DNA of 64,000 nucleotides from Mucilaginibacter sp. GTDB lineage: Bacteria > Bacteroidota > Bacteroidia > Sphingobacteriales > Sphingobacteriaceae. Numbering within the stretch: position 1 is the stretch's first letter; each line of letters starts with the position of its first letter. The notes below the pieces were generated by a model. It saw nothing but the letters and a program-made list of their open reading frames with translations, searched no databases and was not told the DNA's origin. This document shows positions 27,313 to 35,558 of this stretch, piece by piece. Position numbers and translations under genes: made by a program. The stretch spans positions 20,361 to 84,360 of the forward strand of contig NZ_JAQBOD010000003.1 in the NCBI RefSeq assembly GCF_028288205.1. Reading direction: 5' to 3'.

Positions 27313-27362
27313 CACTTGTTACATTTTGTTACACTATTTCGTGAAACAAAATGTAACAAGTG
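27313..27362. terminator. 22-bp hairpin between convergent genes
   Basis: The arm CACTTGTTACATTTTG... (27313-27334) pairs with 27341-27362 over 22 bp with one mismatch, around the loop TATTTC. It lies between paralogue 3 (plus) and the GH92 gene (minus), where a bidirectional terminator is expected. The stem is AT-rich and there is no clean T-run outside it, so other roles such as a protein-binding site remain possible. Confidence 0.5.
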
Positions 27363-27367
27363 AAGTA

Positions 27368-29671
27368 TTATTTAACCGCCGCTGGTACACCCGTTGGCTG
27401 CTGTGCAGGGTTTACTCCCCAGTTTTTATCAGGCGTATCCTGTAAGTAGATATCAAGTGTGCCACCCTTTACAATGTTGGCATAAGTGATGTAATTTTTT
27501 GCATAGGCCTGTCCATTCCATTTTACCGCATTGATGTACATGGAATTTTTAGATTTTTTATGACAAATTATCTGCAGCTTTTTACCGTCGTTTAGGTTAA
27601 TAGTTACATTATCAAATAGGGGCGAGCATAAGATGTACTCGCCGGATATTGGGCTAACCGGGTAAAAACCCATCGAGGCAAACATATACCACGCCGACAT
27701 TTGCCCTGCATCATCATTACCACCCAAACCACCCGGGCCGTTGCTGTATTCGGCCGCTAATATGGCGCGTACTTGTTTTTGTGTTTTCCAGCTGCTGGCA
27801 GTATAGTTATACATAAACGGACTTTGATGCCCCGGCTCGTTGCCGTGCCAGTATTCGCCTTTAATAAATTGACTATCTAAAGCGGTTTCCAGTTTTTGGC
27901 GACCACCCATTAGCTTGGTTAATCCCTGTACATCCTGTGGCACATAGAAGGTATATTGCCTTGGTGTGCCTTCGGTTATATAGGTTTGTTTAGAGTCGGG
28001 GTTAAATGGCTTTATAAAGCTGCCATTTTGATAGCGCCCCCTTACAAAACCTGTAGACGGGTCGAATACATTAACATAGTTTTTTGACCTTTTTAAAAGC
28101 TTGTCATAATCATCCGTCTTGCCTAATTTTTTTGATAGCTGGGCCAGCGCGTAATCATCATAAGCATACTCTAATGTGCGGCTCACCTGCTCCATTTTAT
28201 GGAAAGCTTCCAACACGCTATCCTCTAACGGGATATAACCATATTTAATGTACGAATTTAAAGCACGGCGACCTTTACCCTCTACATACTCGGCCCTGGT
28301 TTTAGGCTGATCGAACGCGTTTTGGCGCATCAGGCGGTAGGCATTTTCTACATTACCTGTACTGATACCTTTTAAATAAGCTGATGAAATAACCGATGTG
28401 GTATGGTCGCCCACCATCTCTGATGTATAATTATCCCAGCATGGGAAAATAGGCAGCCATCCGCCTTGTTCGCCTTTGGTTAAAAGCGATTGTACAAAGT
28501 TATTTACATAGGTTGGTTTCAGTATTTCAAACAATGGTATCTCTGCCCTGAAAATATCCCACAGCGAGAAATCATCATAATAATTGCCGCCTTTTGGCAT
28601 TTTAGCCAGTTTATAGTTTGATGAAAATTTAGGGTAAGTGCCATCCACATCATTATACAAACGCGGCACCTGCATGGCATGGTAAAACGATGTGTAAAAA
28701 ATATGCTTATCAACTGTATTGGTGGTGTTAACCGTAATTTGCTTTAAAGCCTGTTGCCATACCGCTTTGCATTTGGCGGCAACAGCTTCAAAATCCCATC
28801 CCGGTAATTCGGCTGCTAAATTTTTACGTGCGCCATCTATACTGGTAAATGATGTACCTATACGGATATGCAGTTTCTCGCCTTTTTGTACCCTGAAACC
28901 CACATAAGCGCCTTTGTTTTTTCTTCCCTTAAGGCTATCAGGTATGTTAGAATTATCAGTAAGGAACATTCCGTTTGTGCCAATTTTCTTTTCCAACTTA
29001 ATAACAAAATACCCGCTAAATCCAGCCGCTTTGCCCCAGCCCTGGTAAATGCGATGCGCCGGGTTATAGCCATATATCTCGTTGTTTTTTGTGTCTACTT
29101 TAACATAACCTTCGCCCCAGTCGCTGTTTGGTGTAATTAACAGATACAGGCTGTCGGCGGCATCGGCAGTAACTTCTATAATGCCTGCGCGCGGGGTAGC
29201 AGTAACAGCGGTGTGTATTTTATAAGATGGCAAATTAACACGGTATACATAGGGGGTAGACTTTTCATCTTTATGCGTAAACTGCGCGGCATAACCTGTT
29301 GTTTTTAACTTGCCGGTTATAGGCATAATGGTTACACTGCCATAATCCTGCGTGCAGGAGCCGCTTATCCAGTGTGAGCCACGGAAGCCAGAGAAAGCGT
29401 TGTCTTTATAATAATATGGCGGGATACATTTTTGTTCGGCTGCCTGTGTTTGTGGTATCCATTGCGTCATGGCAAACGGTGTAGTTACAGATGGTGCTGT
29501 ATTGGCATAATTAGTAAGCGCCTCATAACCATGCTTTAACGCGGATGGTGTAGTGCTGTTTGCCGTTCCGGCTAACGGGTTTACGTATTTAACCAGGTCA
29601 GTTTCCTGCGCGAAAGCGGTACTAACTACTGCTGCAAATAATAATACAAAACAAAAACTAATTGATCTCAT
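27368..29671 (-). CDS. Secreted GH92-family alpha-mannosidase
   Basis: A 767-residue enzyme with signal peptide MRSISFCFVLLFAAVVSTAFA. The GH92 pattern begins with DLVKYVNPLAGTANS, and continues with GFRGSHWISGSCTQDYGS, SLWDIFRAEIPLFEI and GEQGGWLPIFPCWDNYTSEM. The general-acid Glu should be Glu612 in WHGNEPGHQSPF, and the base is among Asp653/Asp654 in GGNDDAGQMSAWYMF. GH92 enzymes are calcium-dependent inverting exo-alpha-mannosidases that trim N-glycan or yeast mannan. It stands alone here, without Sus genes on the same strand, so host-glycan or fungal-wall use cannot be told apart. Confidence 0.93.
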   Translation of the reverse strand: MRSISFCFVLLFAAVVSTAFAQETDLVKYVNPLAGTANSTTPSALKHGYEALTNYANTAPSVTTPFAMTQWIPQTQAAEQKCIPPYYYKDNAFSGFRGSHWISGSCTQDYGSVTIMPITGKLKTTGYAAQFTHKDEKSTPYVYRVNLPSYKIHTAVTATPRAGIIEVTADAADSLYLLITPNSDWGEGYVKVDTKNNEIYGYNPAHRIYQGWGKAAGFSGYFVIKLEKKIGTNGMFLTDNSNIPDSLKGRKNKGAYVGFRVQKGEKLHIRIGTSFTSIDGARKNLAAELPGWDFEAVAAKCKAVWQQALKQITVNTTNTVDKHIFYTSFYHAMQVPRLYNDVDGTYPKFSSNYKLAKMPKGGNYYDDFSLWDIFRAEIPLFEILKPTYVNNFVQSLLTKGEQGGWLPIFPCWDNYTSEMVGDHTTSVISSAYLKGISTGNVENAYRLMRQNAFDQPKTRAEYVEGKGRRALNSYIKYGYIPLEDSVLEAFHKMEQVSRTLEYAYDDYALAQLSKKLGKTDDYDKLLKRSKNYVNVFDPSTGFVRGRYQNGSFIKPFNPDSKQTYITEGTPRQYTFYVPQDVQGLTKLMGGRQKLETALDSQFIKGEYWHGNEPGHQSPFMYNYTASSWKTQKQVRAILAAEYSNGPGGLGGNDDAGQMSAWYMFASMGFYPVSPISGEYILCSPLFDNVTINLNDGKKLQIICHKKSKNSMYINAVKWNGQAYAKNYITYANIVKGGTLDIYLQDTPDKNWGVNPAQQPTGVPAAVK

Positions 29672-29773
29672 TGATTTATTGCTGAAAGCTGAATTTTTAT
29701 TGGTTGCTATAATAATACCTTACAGGTATGGGCAGCCAATTTAGGGGTTTTCGGCAATAATTAACAATAAAAT

Positions 29774-30298
29774 TTAGCTAAGCTTTACGGTACTATCAGG
29801 CGTTTGGGCAGATTTTTTCTTTTTCCAGATTTTGTATAGCTGGTAGGCTATACCAACAGTATAAAGCACAACTAACACCATTAGTCCCTTTTGTATGATC
29901 GGGTCGTTAGGACCACTTGCTATGGGGTGAGATATAGGTAGCCTTGTTAACGTCTCAACTATAGTTGGAATACCCGAAAGAAATAATGTTGTCGACATTG
30001 CAATAGTTTCTATATACGCCGCGCTTTTCCCTAATGCACGTATGGCTTTTGCATATAAACCAATGGGCAGCAATATTAAAACTACTATGGCAACGCCATG
30101 AGCAGCGGTAAAATGCCCGGTTTTCATGATAGGGAAGGCTGTTAAGCAGGTAATGGCCGTTAATAAAATATATAGTTTTCCAGAGCCGTTTAATGGGGTG
30201 ATCTTACCATCGCGAAACAAACAATAAAAAGCTGCTAATAAGGCAAGGATACTGATTGCAGTATGTATAATGCCAAGGATGGATAAATGATTAGGCAT
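29774..30298 (-). CDS. Small polytopic membrane protein of unknown function
   Basis: A 174-residue protein with five hydrophobic stretches, for example LGIIHTAISILALLAAFYCL, LYILLTAITCLTAFPIM, GVAIVVLILLPIGLYA, YIETIAMSTTLFLSGIPT and LMVLVVLYTVGIAYQLY, and a Lys-rich C-terminus (KIWKKKKSAQ). Two His residues (GHFTAAHG) near the third helix could bind metal or haem, but this is speculation. I do not recognise a named family. It lies downstream of the ferritin-like gene but is separated by a strong terminator, so it is probably transcribed alone. Confidence 0.7.
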   Translation of the reverse strand: MPNHLSILGIIHTAISILALLAAFYCLFRDGKITPLNGSGKLYILLTAITCLTAFPIMKTGHFTAAHGVAIVVLILLPIGLYAKAIRALGKSAAYIETIAMSTTLFLSGIPTIVETLTRLPISHPIASGPNDPIIQKGLMVLVVLYTVGIAYQLYKIWKKKKSAQTPDSTVKLS

Positions 30299-30349
30299 AA
30301 CTATAATATTTAAATGTGAAAGGATAATTAAATATTACAAAAAAATTCA

Positions 30350-30390
30350 TTAAAACAAAAAAGCGGATGATCTTTTAATATCATCCGCTT
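30350..30390 (-). terminator. Intrinsic terminator of the ferritin-like gene
   Basis: AAGCGGATGAT (30361-30371) and ATCATCCGCTT (30380-30390) are exact complements with an 8-nt loop. On the minus strand the stem runs into a T-rich tract (complement of 30350-30360), as expected for ending the ferritin-like transcript. Confidence 0.85.
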
Positions 30391-30439
30391 GCCAATGGTG
30401 TGAGCTATTGGTTTATAATTGATTATGGTTTCTCTACGG

Positions 30440-30976
30440 TTACATCCTGTGCCAATGTGGCATCGCTGGCGTTTCTACAAGGTCCTTATCCAATGCGTAA
30501 GCGGTATCGTCGTCTTTGGCATCCGGATCTTCGGCAGCTTTTATTTTATTTAACAGGTCCATTTCAAGGGTTTCTTCTTCTGTTTGTTCTTTAATAAACC
30601 ATTGCATAAAGCTAAAGGTTGCCCAGTCTTTTTCGGCCATGCTCATGTTCACAATGGCATATATTTTGGATATGTTTTCAACTTCTGATGTGAATATTTT
30701 TTCAAAGCAATCATTTATACTTATCGGGTCCGGGCCGGGTGCAGGTATAGCTTTAACCACAACTTTAGCGCCGCGTTTTAAAATATATTCCAGGAATTTC
30801 ATCATGTAATTACGCCTCTCGTTTACATGCCTGAAGAGGAAGTTTGCAATACCAGTATACTCATTCTCGCTTGCCCATGAAGCATACGCCAGGTACATCT
30901 GCGCATTACGCGCCTCGTTGGTCATTTGGTCGTTTAACGCTTTTGCAAGTGGTTGCGACAGTCCGTTAGCTTTCAT
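30440..30976 (-). CDS. Ferritin-like protein with altered ferroxidase residues
   Basis: A 178-residue four-helix ferritin of the bacterial FtnA type, a family that forms 24-subunit iron-storage shells. Helix A has QMTNEARNAQMYLAYASWAS with the expected Glu, and helix D has WFIKEQTEEETLEM with the expected Gln and Glu. In helix B the family pattern HAxEExxH reads HVNERRNY, so the second Glu and the His of the diiron site are Arg and Tyr. Those two residues normally bind iron directly. The C-terminal tail (about 20 residues, ending in MPHWHRM) is rich in Asp and His. It might be a storage subunit that mixes with a normal ferritin, or may have lost oxidase activity. Confidence 0.9.
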   Translation of the reverse strand: MKANGLSQPLAKALNDQMTNEARNAQMYLAYASWASENEYTGIANFLFRHVNERRNYMMKFLEYILKRGAKVVVKAIPAPGPDPISINDCFEKIFTSEVENISKIYAIVNMSMAEKDWATFSFMQWFIKEQTEEETLEMDLLNKIKAAEDPDAKDDDTAYALDKDLVETPAMPHWHRM

Positions 30977-31158
30977 AAAGTATAAACCAAGTATTTAATA
31001 AATGGTTTGTACTGCTAATGTTTTATTTAAAATATTATCTTCAATTATATTTAGTTTTACCCCGATTCCTCTCCAAAGGATAGGGATTAAATAAAAGCGG
31101 ATAGAAAGTCCTCTGCATTTAAGGTGAAGCGAACAAATAATATTAAAACCAATACTGT

Positions 31159-31434
31159 ATGGCCAACAAAGAATTCTTCTCTATAAATGGAGAGGGCCTG
31201 CTTAAAAAGGTAAAAGAACTAATAGCAGAAGGTAATATAACCCGCATTACTATTGCTGATAAGGCAGGAAAGGAAATAGCAAGTTTTCCGCTAACACTGG
31301 GCGTGATAGGTATGTTATTGATGCCTATGTTTGCAGCTGTAGGAGCTATAGCGGCATTAATTGGCGAGTGCACCATTGTTGTTGAAAGACAAGAAACCGC
31401 GGAAGAAAAAAAAGAAGAAGATCAACCTATCTAA
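31159..31434 (+). CDS. DUF4342-family small protein
   Basis: A 91-residue protein. The first half is a short amphipathic region (NGEGLLKKVKELIAEGNITR) followed by ITIADKAGKEIASFPLTLGV and a hydrophobic segment LLMPMFAAVGAIAALIG, ending in an acidic charged tail. This fits DUF4342, a family of small proteins of unknown role sometimes fused to ubiquitin-associated-like helices. The SGNH hydrolase gene follows after 10 bp and is probably in the same transcript. Confidence 0.75.
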   Translation: MANKEFFSINGEGLLKKVKELIAEGNITRITIADKAGKEIASFPLTLGVIGMLLMPMFAAVGAIAALIGECTIVVERQETAEEKKEEDQPI

Positions 31435-31444
31435 ACCATATAAA

Positions 31445-32134
31445 ATGAAACCTAAATTTTTACTAACCGCTATTTTATTATTTGCTATCGCGGTACCAGC
31501 CATAGCGCAGGATACCAAACCAAGAAGAGAAGGTACCGAGTGGATAGACGCATTTATGCCAAACACTAATGATTCGGCCTTACCGCGGATATTGTTGATT
31601 GGTAATTCGATTACCAGGGGATATTATCCCGAGGTTGTTGAGCTGATGAAAGGTAAAGCCTACGTAGCACGTTTAGCTACCTCAAAAAGCCTGTGCGACC
31701 CGGCGCTGCTAAAAGAGATAGACCTGATAATGAGCTATTATAAATTTGATATCGTTCAGTTTAATAATGGCCTGCACGGGTTTGATTATACCGAAGATGA
31801 ATACAAGGCAGCTTTCCCGGCCTTTGTACAAAGCATACGTAAAAACGCGCCTAATGCTAAGCTAATGTGGGCAACGCTTACACCATTACATACCCGCGCC
31901 GATGCCAAAATATTCGACCTAAAGATAGAACGCATAAAAATCCGTAATAAAATAGCGCTTGATTATGTAACCGCTCAAAAAGATATAAAGGTGGATGACC
32001 TATGGGAAACGGTTATAGATCATCCCGAATATTATCAGGGTGGCGATGGCGCGCATCCATTGCCTGTTGGTTATACCGCATTGGCGCAAAAGGTTGCTGC
32101 AGAGTTGACGGCCTTAATGGTGGAGAAGAAATAA
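31445..32134 (+). CDS. Secreted SGNH/GDSL hydrolase
   Basis: A 229-residue protein with signal peptide MKPKFLLTAILLFAIAVPAI, cleavage after AQ. The start at 31445 is chosen over an upstream in-frame ATG at 31361 that reads through the previous gene. Block I is LLIGNSITRGY with Ser55 as nucleophile, block II-III is FNNGLHGFDY, and block V is GGDGAHPLPVGY with the Asp and His of the triad. SGNH hydrolases deacylate sugars, lipids or cell-wall groups; the substrate is not predictable. This subtype is common beside glycan-use genes in Bacteroidota. It follows the DUF4342 gene closely. Confidence 0.88.
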   Translation: MKPKFLLTAILLFAIAVPAIAQDTKPRREGTEWIDAFMPNTNDSALPRILLIGNSITRGYYPEVVELMKGKAYVARLATSKSLCDPALLKEIDLIMSYYKFDIVQFNNGLHGFDYTEDEYKAAFPAFVQSIRKNAPNAKLMWATLTPLHTRADAKIFDLKIERIKIRNKIALDYVTAQKDIKVDDLWETVIDHPEYYQGGDGAHPLPVGYTALAQKVAAELTALMVEKK

Positions 32135-32219
32135 GTTAACGATGGGGCGATATCATTTATAATATCAATTCTTATATCGAACCCACAATAACTTAATATG
32201 TTTAATTGTTGTCTGGGTC

Positions 32220-32693
32220 TTATTTTATCCTTTTACCCTCACCAAATTTCTTAAACAATTGGTACCCAATCCCGGCAAAAACAGCAAATACTACGTGCGC
32301 CGGTACAAGCTGCAGGTAGTACTTGTTAAAGCTCATTGCAGGAGGTAGCGGGTGCATTTTAAAAGTGGTTTTCCATATAGCTGCGGCAACAAGCCCACTT
32401 ACTGCACCCAATACCAGGTTGTTTTTTATAGATGATTTTATCTTTTTCCTGCGCCAAAGCTCTACATACACCATCGCGAATAATAAACCAACGGCATAAT
32501 GTCCGGTCCACCCCATAAACTGGGTTTCTTCCTCATTAAGCATAGGTAACAAGGCATGGGTCAGTTGCCCCAATCTTTCAGGTTCACTAAAATTTTCATC
32601 ATCGGCTACAGAAACCAGATAGCTAAACAGGGTCATAAAAGTTGTGCCGGTAAAGCCAGCAATTAATACTTCGTTACTTTTCATATCATTCAA
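32220..32693 (-). CDS. Small membrane protein of unknown function
   Basis: A 157-residue protein with four hydrophobic segments: LIAGFTGTTFMTLFSYLVS, WTGHYAVGLLFAMVYVEL, NLVLGAVSGLVAAAIWKTTF and VPAHVVFAVFAGIGYQLF. Several conserved-looking His and Glu residues occur (MLNEEETQFMGWTGHYAVG). I cannot name the family. It is 15 bp downstream of the 78-residue gene at 32709-32945 and is likely co-transcribed with it. A position near an ATP-independent stress or envelope role would be guesswork. Confidence 0.65.
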   Translation of the reverse strand: MNDMKSNEVLIAGFTGTTFMTLFSYLVSVADDENFSEPERLGQLTHALLPMLNEEETQFMGWTGHYAVGLLFAMVYVELWRRKKIKSSIKNNLVLGAVSGLVAAAIWKTTFKMHPLPPAMSFNKYYLQLVPAHVVFAVFAGIGYQLFKKFGEGKRIK

Positions 32694-32708
32694 CTTTTTG
32701 GTTTTTAG

Positions 32709-32945
32709 TTAAATATTGTAGCTCTCTAACTGATCAGCAATAAGGTGTAACATGCTTTTCTTAATAACCCCCGGGTTTTTACAGATATGTAAAATTTTAT
32801 GTCCATCAGGCTCAAAACTTCCTACAAATTGTCCGTTCTTAAATACTTCATATTTACAATTTTCGCCGTCGTGATGCATATAGTCGAAAACCTCAAAATG
32901 GAGGTTTTCATTATTATCGGTAACGGATATCTCGAATTTTTCCAT
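32709..32945 (-). CDS. Small hypothetical protein
   Basis: A 78-residue soluble protein without signal peptide. It has alternating strand-like segments (KFEISVTDNNENLHFEVFDY, CKYEVFKNGQFVGSFEPDG) and a C-terminal helix (IKKSMLHLIADQLES). Coding is supported by its start spacing and by sharing strand with the next gene (15 bp gap). No family was recognised, though short proteins of this type are common in Bacteroidota. Confidence 0.6.
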   Translation of the reverse strand: MEKFEISVTDNNENLHFEVFDYMHHDGENCKYEVFKNGQFVGSFEPDGHKILHICKNPGVIKKSMLHLIADQLESYNI

Positions 32946-33090
32946 AGAAATAGTTTATTAGTATAAAACCATAATGGCACAATATTGTTGTATTCAAGAT
33001 AAATAATGACCAGATAAGTCTTTTTTTATAATAAGCACATCAATATTTTTACAGCAAATATTTATAATTGCATAAAGTATACCCCAATAA

Positions 33091-35328
33091 GTGATAGAAG
33101 AAGATAACAGAAGCCTGAAAAAACATATTGACCCTAATATTCAAGCCGATATTGAAGCGGTTAGTAATTTGCCAATGGTATCAACCTTGCTTGAAGTTAT
33201 ATGTCGTACTACAGGCATGGGCTTTGCTGCTATAGCGCGTGTAACAGAGGATAGGTGGGTAGCCTGCAGTGTGCGTGATGAAATAAGCTTTGGAATAGAG
33301 GCAGGTGGAGAGTTACAGTTGGAAACCACCATTTGTAATGAGATACGTCAAAGCGGTAAACCGGTTATTATTGATGATGTTTTGAAAGATGTTTTTTTTT
33401 GTGAGCATCATATCCCAGCTATGTATGGTTTTCAAAGTTATATCTCGGTTCCTATCTTTCGTAAAGATGGAAATTTTTTTGGTACGCTTTGCGCTATCGA
33501 CTCTAAACCGGCTAATGTTAGTTCGCCGGCGGTAACAGGAATGTTTAACTTTTTTGCCGAATTGATCTCTAATCATTTAACCACTTTTGATCAGCTTGCC
33601 GAAACAGAATCAGATTTTTTACAAAATCAAAGAACTTTAAAGCTTCAAGAGTATTATAATAAAGAATTAGCCGCTGCCAATAAAGAGCTGGCAGATACTC
33701 AAAGAAGCCTGCAATTATCTGTAAAACAGCTTACTGATAGTAAAGATAAACAGGCCATGCTTGCAGCCATTATTGAATCATCAGAGGATGCTATCATCAG
33801 TAAAACATTAGATGGCATTATTACCAGCTGGAACCAATCAGCCGAAAACTTATTTGGACATACTGAAAATGAAGCAATTGGCAAACATATCACTTTAGTT
33901 ATACCGGAAGATAGACAAAAGGAAGAGCGATTAATAATTGAAAAAATAAGAAACAGCCAACGGATTGACCATTTTGAAACTATCCGGAAAACAAAATCGG
34001 GTGCTGAAATTCCTATTTCACTTACTGTATCGCCTATAAGGAATGAAGAGGGGCAAGTAATTGGCGCTTCTAAAATTGTACGCGATATTAGCAAGCAAAA
34101 ACAAGCCGATGAGCAATTGAAAAATTATGCAGAGCGGTTAGAAATATTGAACTCAATAGGACAGACCATATCGGCCGGTTTAGATACGGAAAGTATATTA
34201 CAAAAAGTAACCGATGCCACCACTCAGCTCACCGGCGCATCCTTTGGAGGCTTTTTTCATAATCAGGTTAATGAGAAAGGCGAATCATATATGTTGTATA
34301 CATTATCCGGTGCCCCCCGTGAAGCATTTGAAAAATTTGGCATGCCGCGCAATACAACTGTTTTTGCTTCAACCTTTAATGGCGAAGGTATAGTACGGGT
34401 TGATGATATTACAAAAGATCCAAGATATGGCAAGAACCCGCCCTATGCAGGTATACCTGAAGGGCATTTGCCAGTAATAAGCTATTTGGCTGTACCTGTA
34501 ACCTCTAAAACAGGAGAGATTATTGGCGGGTTATTTTTTGGGCACCCTGAGCCCGCAATGTTTAAAAAAGAACATGAGCAATTAGTAGCCGGAGTAGCTG
34601 CTCAAGCATCTGTAGCTTTAGACAATGCTAAGCTATATGAAGAAGTACATGTATTAAATGCCAAAAAAGATGAGTTTATTGGTTTGGCCAGCCATGAATT
34701 AAAAACACCTGTAACCAGTATTAGTGGCTATTTGCAAATTATTAAACGTAACCTTTCGTCTGACGACAGAAACAAAGCCTTTATAAGTAAAGCTTTGCAA
34801 CAAGTTAATAAACTCACAACACTGATATCTGATCTGTTGGATGTATCCAAAATTCAAACCGGTAAACTACCACTATCTTACACTCAGTTTGATTTGGTTG
34901 ATATGTTAACCGAAGTTATAGAAATGATGCAGCAAAGCTATAACAGCCATAAAATAGAACTGCAATATGATATGCAGCCTATCCTGCTTAGGGCAGATCA
35001 TCAACGTATGGAGCAGGTAATTATTAACCTTATCACTAACGCGGTCAAATATTCGCCGGGCACTGATAAGGTTATTATAAAAGCGGCAATTTTAGGCAAT
35101 AAAATAAATGTATCGGTACAAGATTTTGGTATTGGTATAGCTAAAAATCAACAAGAGAGAATATTCTCCAGGTTTTATCGTGTAGAGAATTTGGCGGCGC
35201 ATATGTCTGGCCTGGGTATCGGCTTGTATATCTGCCATGAAATTATCAGCAGGCATAAAGGTAAAATGTGGGTTGAAAGTAAATTAGGTAAAGGGGCAAC
35301 CTTTTCCTTCGAGCTGCCAATTGGCTAA
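33091..35328 (+). CDS. Cytoplasmic GAF-PAS-GAF hybrid sensor histidine kinase
   Basis: A 745-residue kinase with a GTG start directly after a TAA stop codon (TAAGTG). Residues about 20-170 form a GAF domain (ICNEIRQSGKPVIIDDVL), then a coiled linker, a PAS domain at about 225-345 (SSEDAIISKTLDGIITSWN, ending GASKIVRDISKQK), a second GAF at about 350-510, a HisKA helix with His535 in GLASHELKTPVTS, and a HATPase domain (NLITNAVKYSPG, DFGIGIAKNQQERIFSRFYR, GLGIGLYICHEI). There is no membrane segment, so it senses a soluble or intracellular cue, for example redox or small molecules. No response regulator lies next to it; the partner is unknown. Confidence 0.92.
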   Translation: MIEEDNRSLKKHIDPNIQADIEAVSNLPMVSTLLEVICRTTGMGFAAIARVTEDRWVACSVRDEISFGIEAGGELQLETTICNEIRQSGKPVIIDDVLKDVFFCEHHIPAMYGFQSYISVPIFRKDGNFFGTLCAIDSKPANVSSPAVTGMFNFFAELISNHLTTFDQLAETESDFLQNQRTLKLQEYYNKELAAANKELADTQRSLQLSVKQLTDSKDKQAMLAAIIESSEDAIISKTLDGIITSWNQSAENLFGHTENEAIGKHITLVIPEDRQKEERLIIEKIRNSQRIDHFETIRKTKSGAEIPISLTVSPIRNEEGQVIGASKIVRDISKQKQADEQLKNYAERLEILNSIGQTISAGLDTESILQKVTDATTQLTGASFGGFFHNQVNEKGESYMLYTLSGAPREAFEKFGMPRNTTVFASTFNGEGIVRVDDITKDPRYGKNPPYAGIPEGHLPVISYLAVPVTSKTGEIIGGLFFGHPEPAMFKKEHEQLVAGVAAQASVALDNAKLYEEVHVLNAKKDEFIGLASHELKTPVTSISGYLQIIKRNLSSDDRNKAFISKALQQVNKLTTLISDLLDVSKIQTGKLPLSYTQFDLVDMLTEVIEMMQQSYNSHKIELQYDMQPILLRADHQRMEQVIINLITNAVKYSPGTDKVIIKAAILGNKINVSVQDFGIGIAKNQQERIFSRFYRVENLAAHMSGLGIGLYICHEIISRHKGKMWVESKLGKGATFSFELPIG

Positions 35329-35558
35329 TCAAAATAAATATTATGTAAGCGCAAACTGGTTAGGGGTTTAAGAATATTAAACCCCTGGTTTGAATCTCCC
35401 GGGCTTGGTTGTAAAACTTAAATCTTCAAATATCCACTTAGAAATAAGCGGAACAACTATATAGCTATTTTCACTAAAGCATAATTTTCCATACAGGTAC
35501 TTGAAAAACATAAATAGCTGTATATTGGTTGCCTAAAATTAACTGTCTTAAAATCGCT

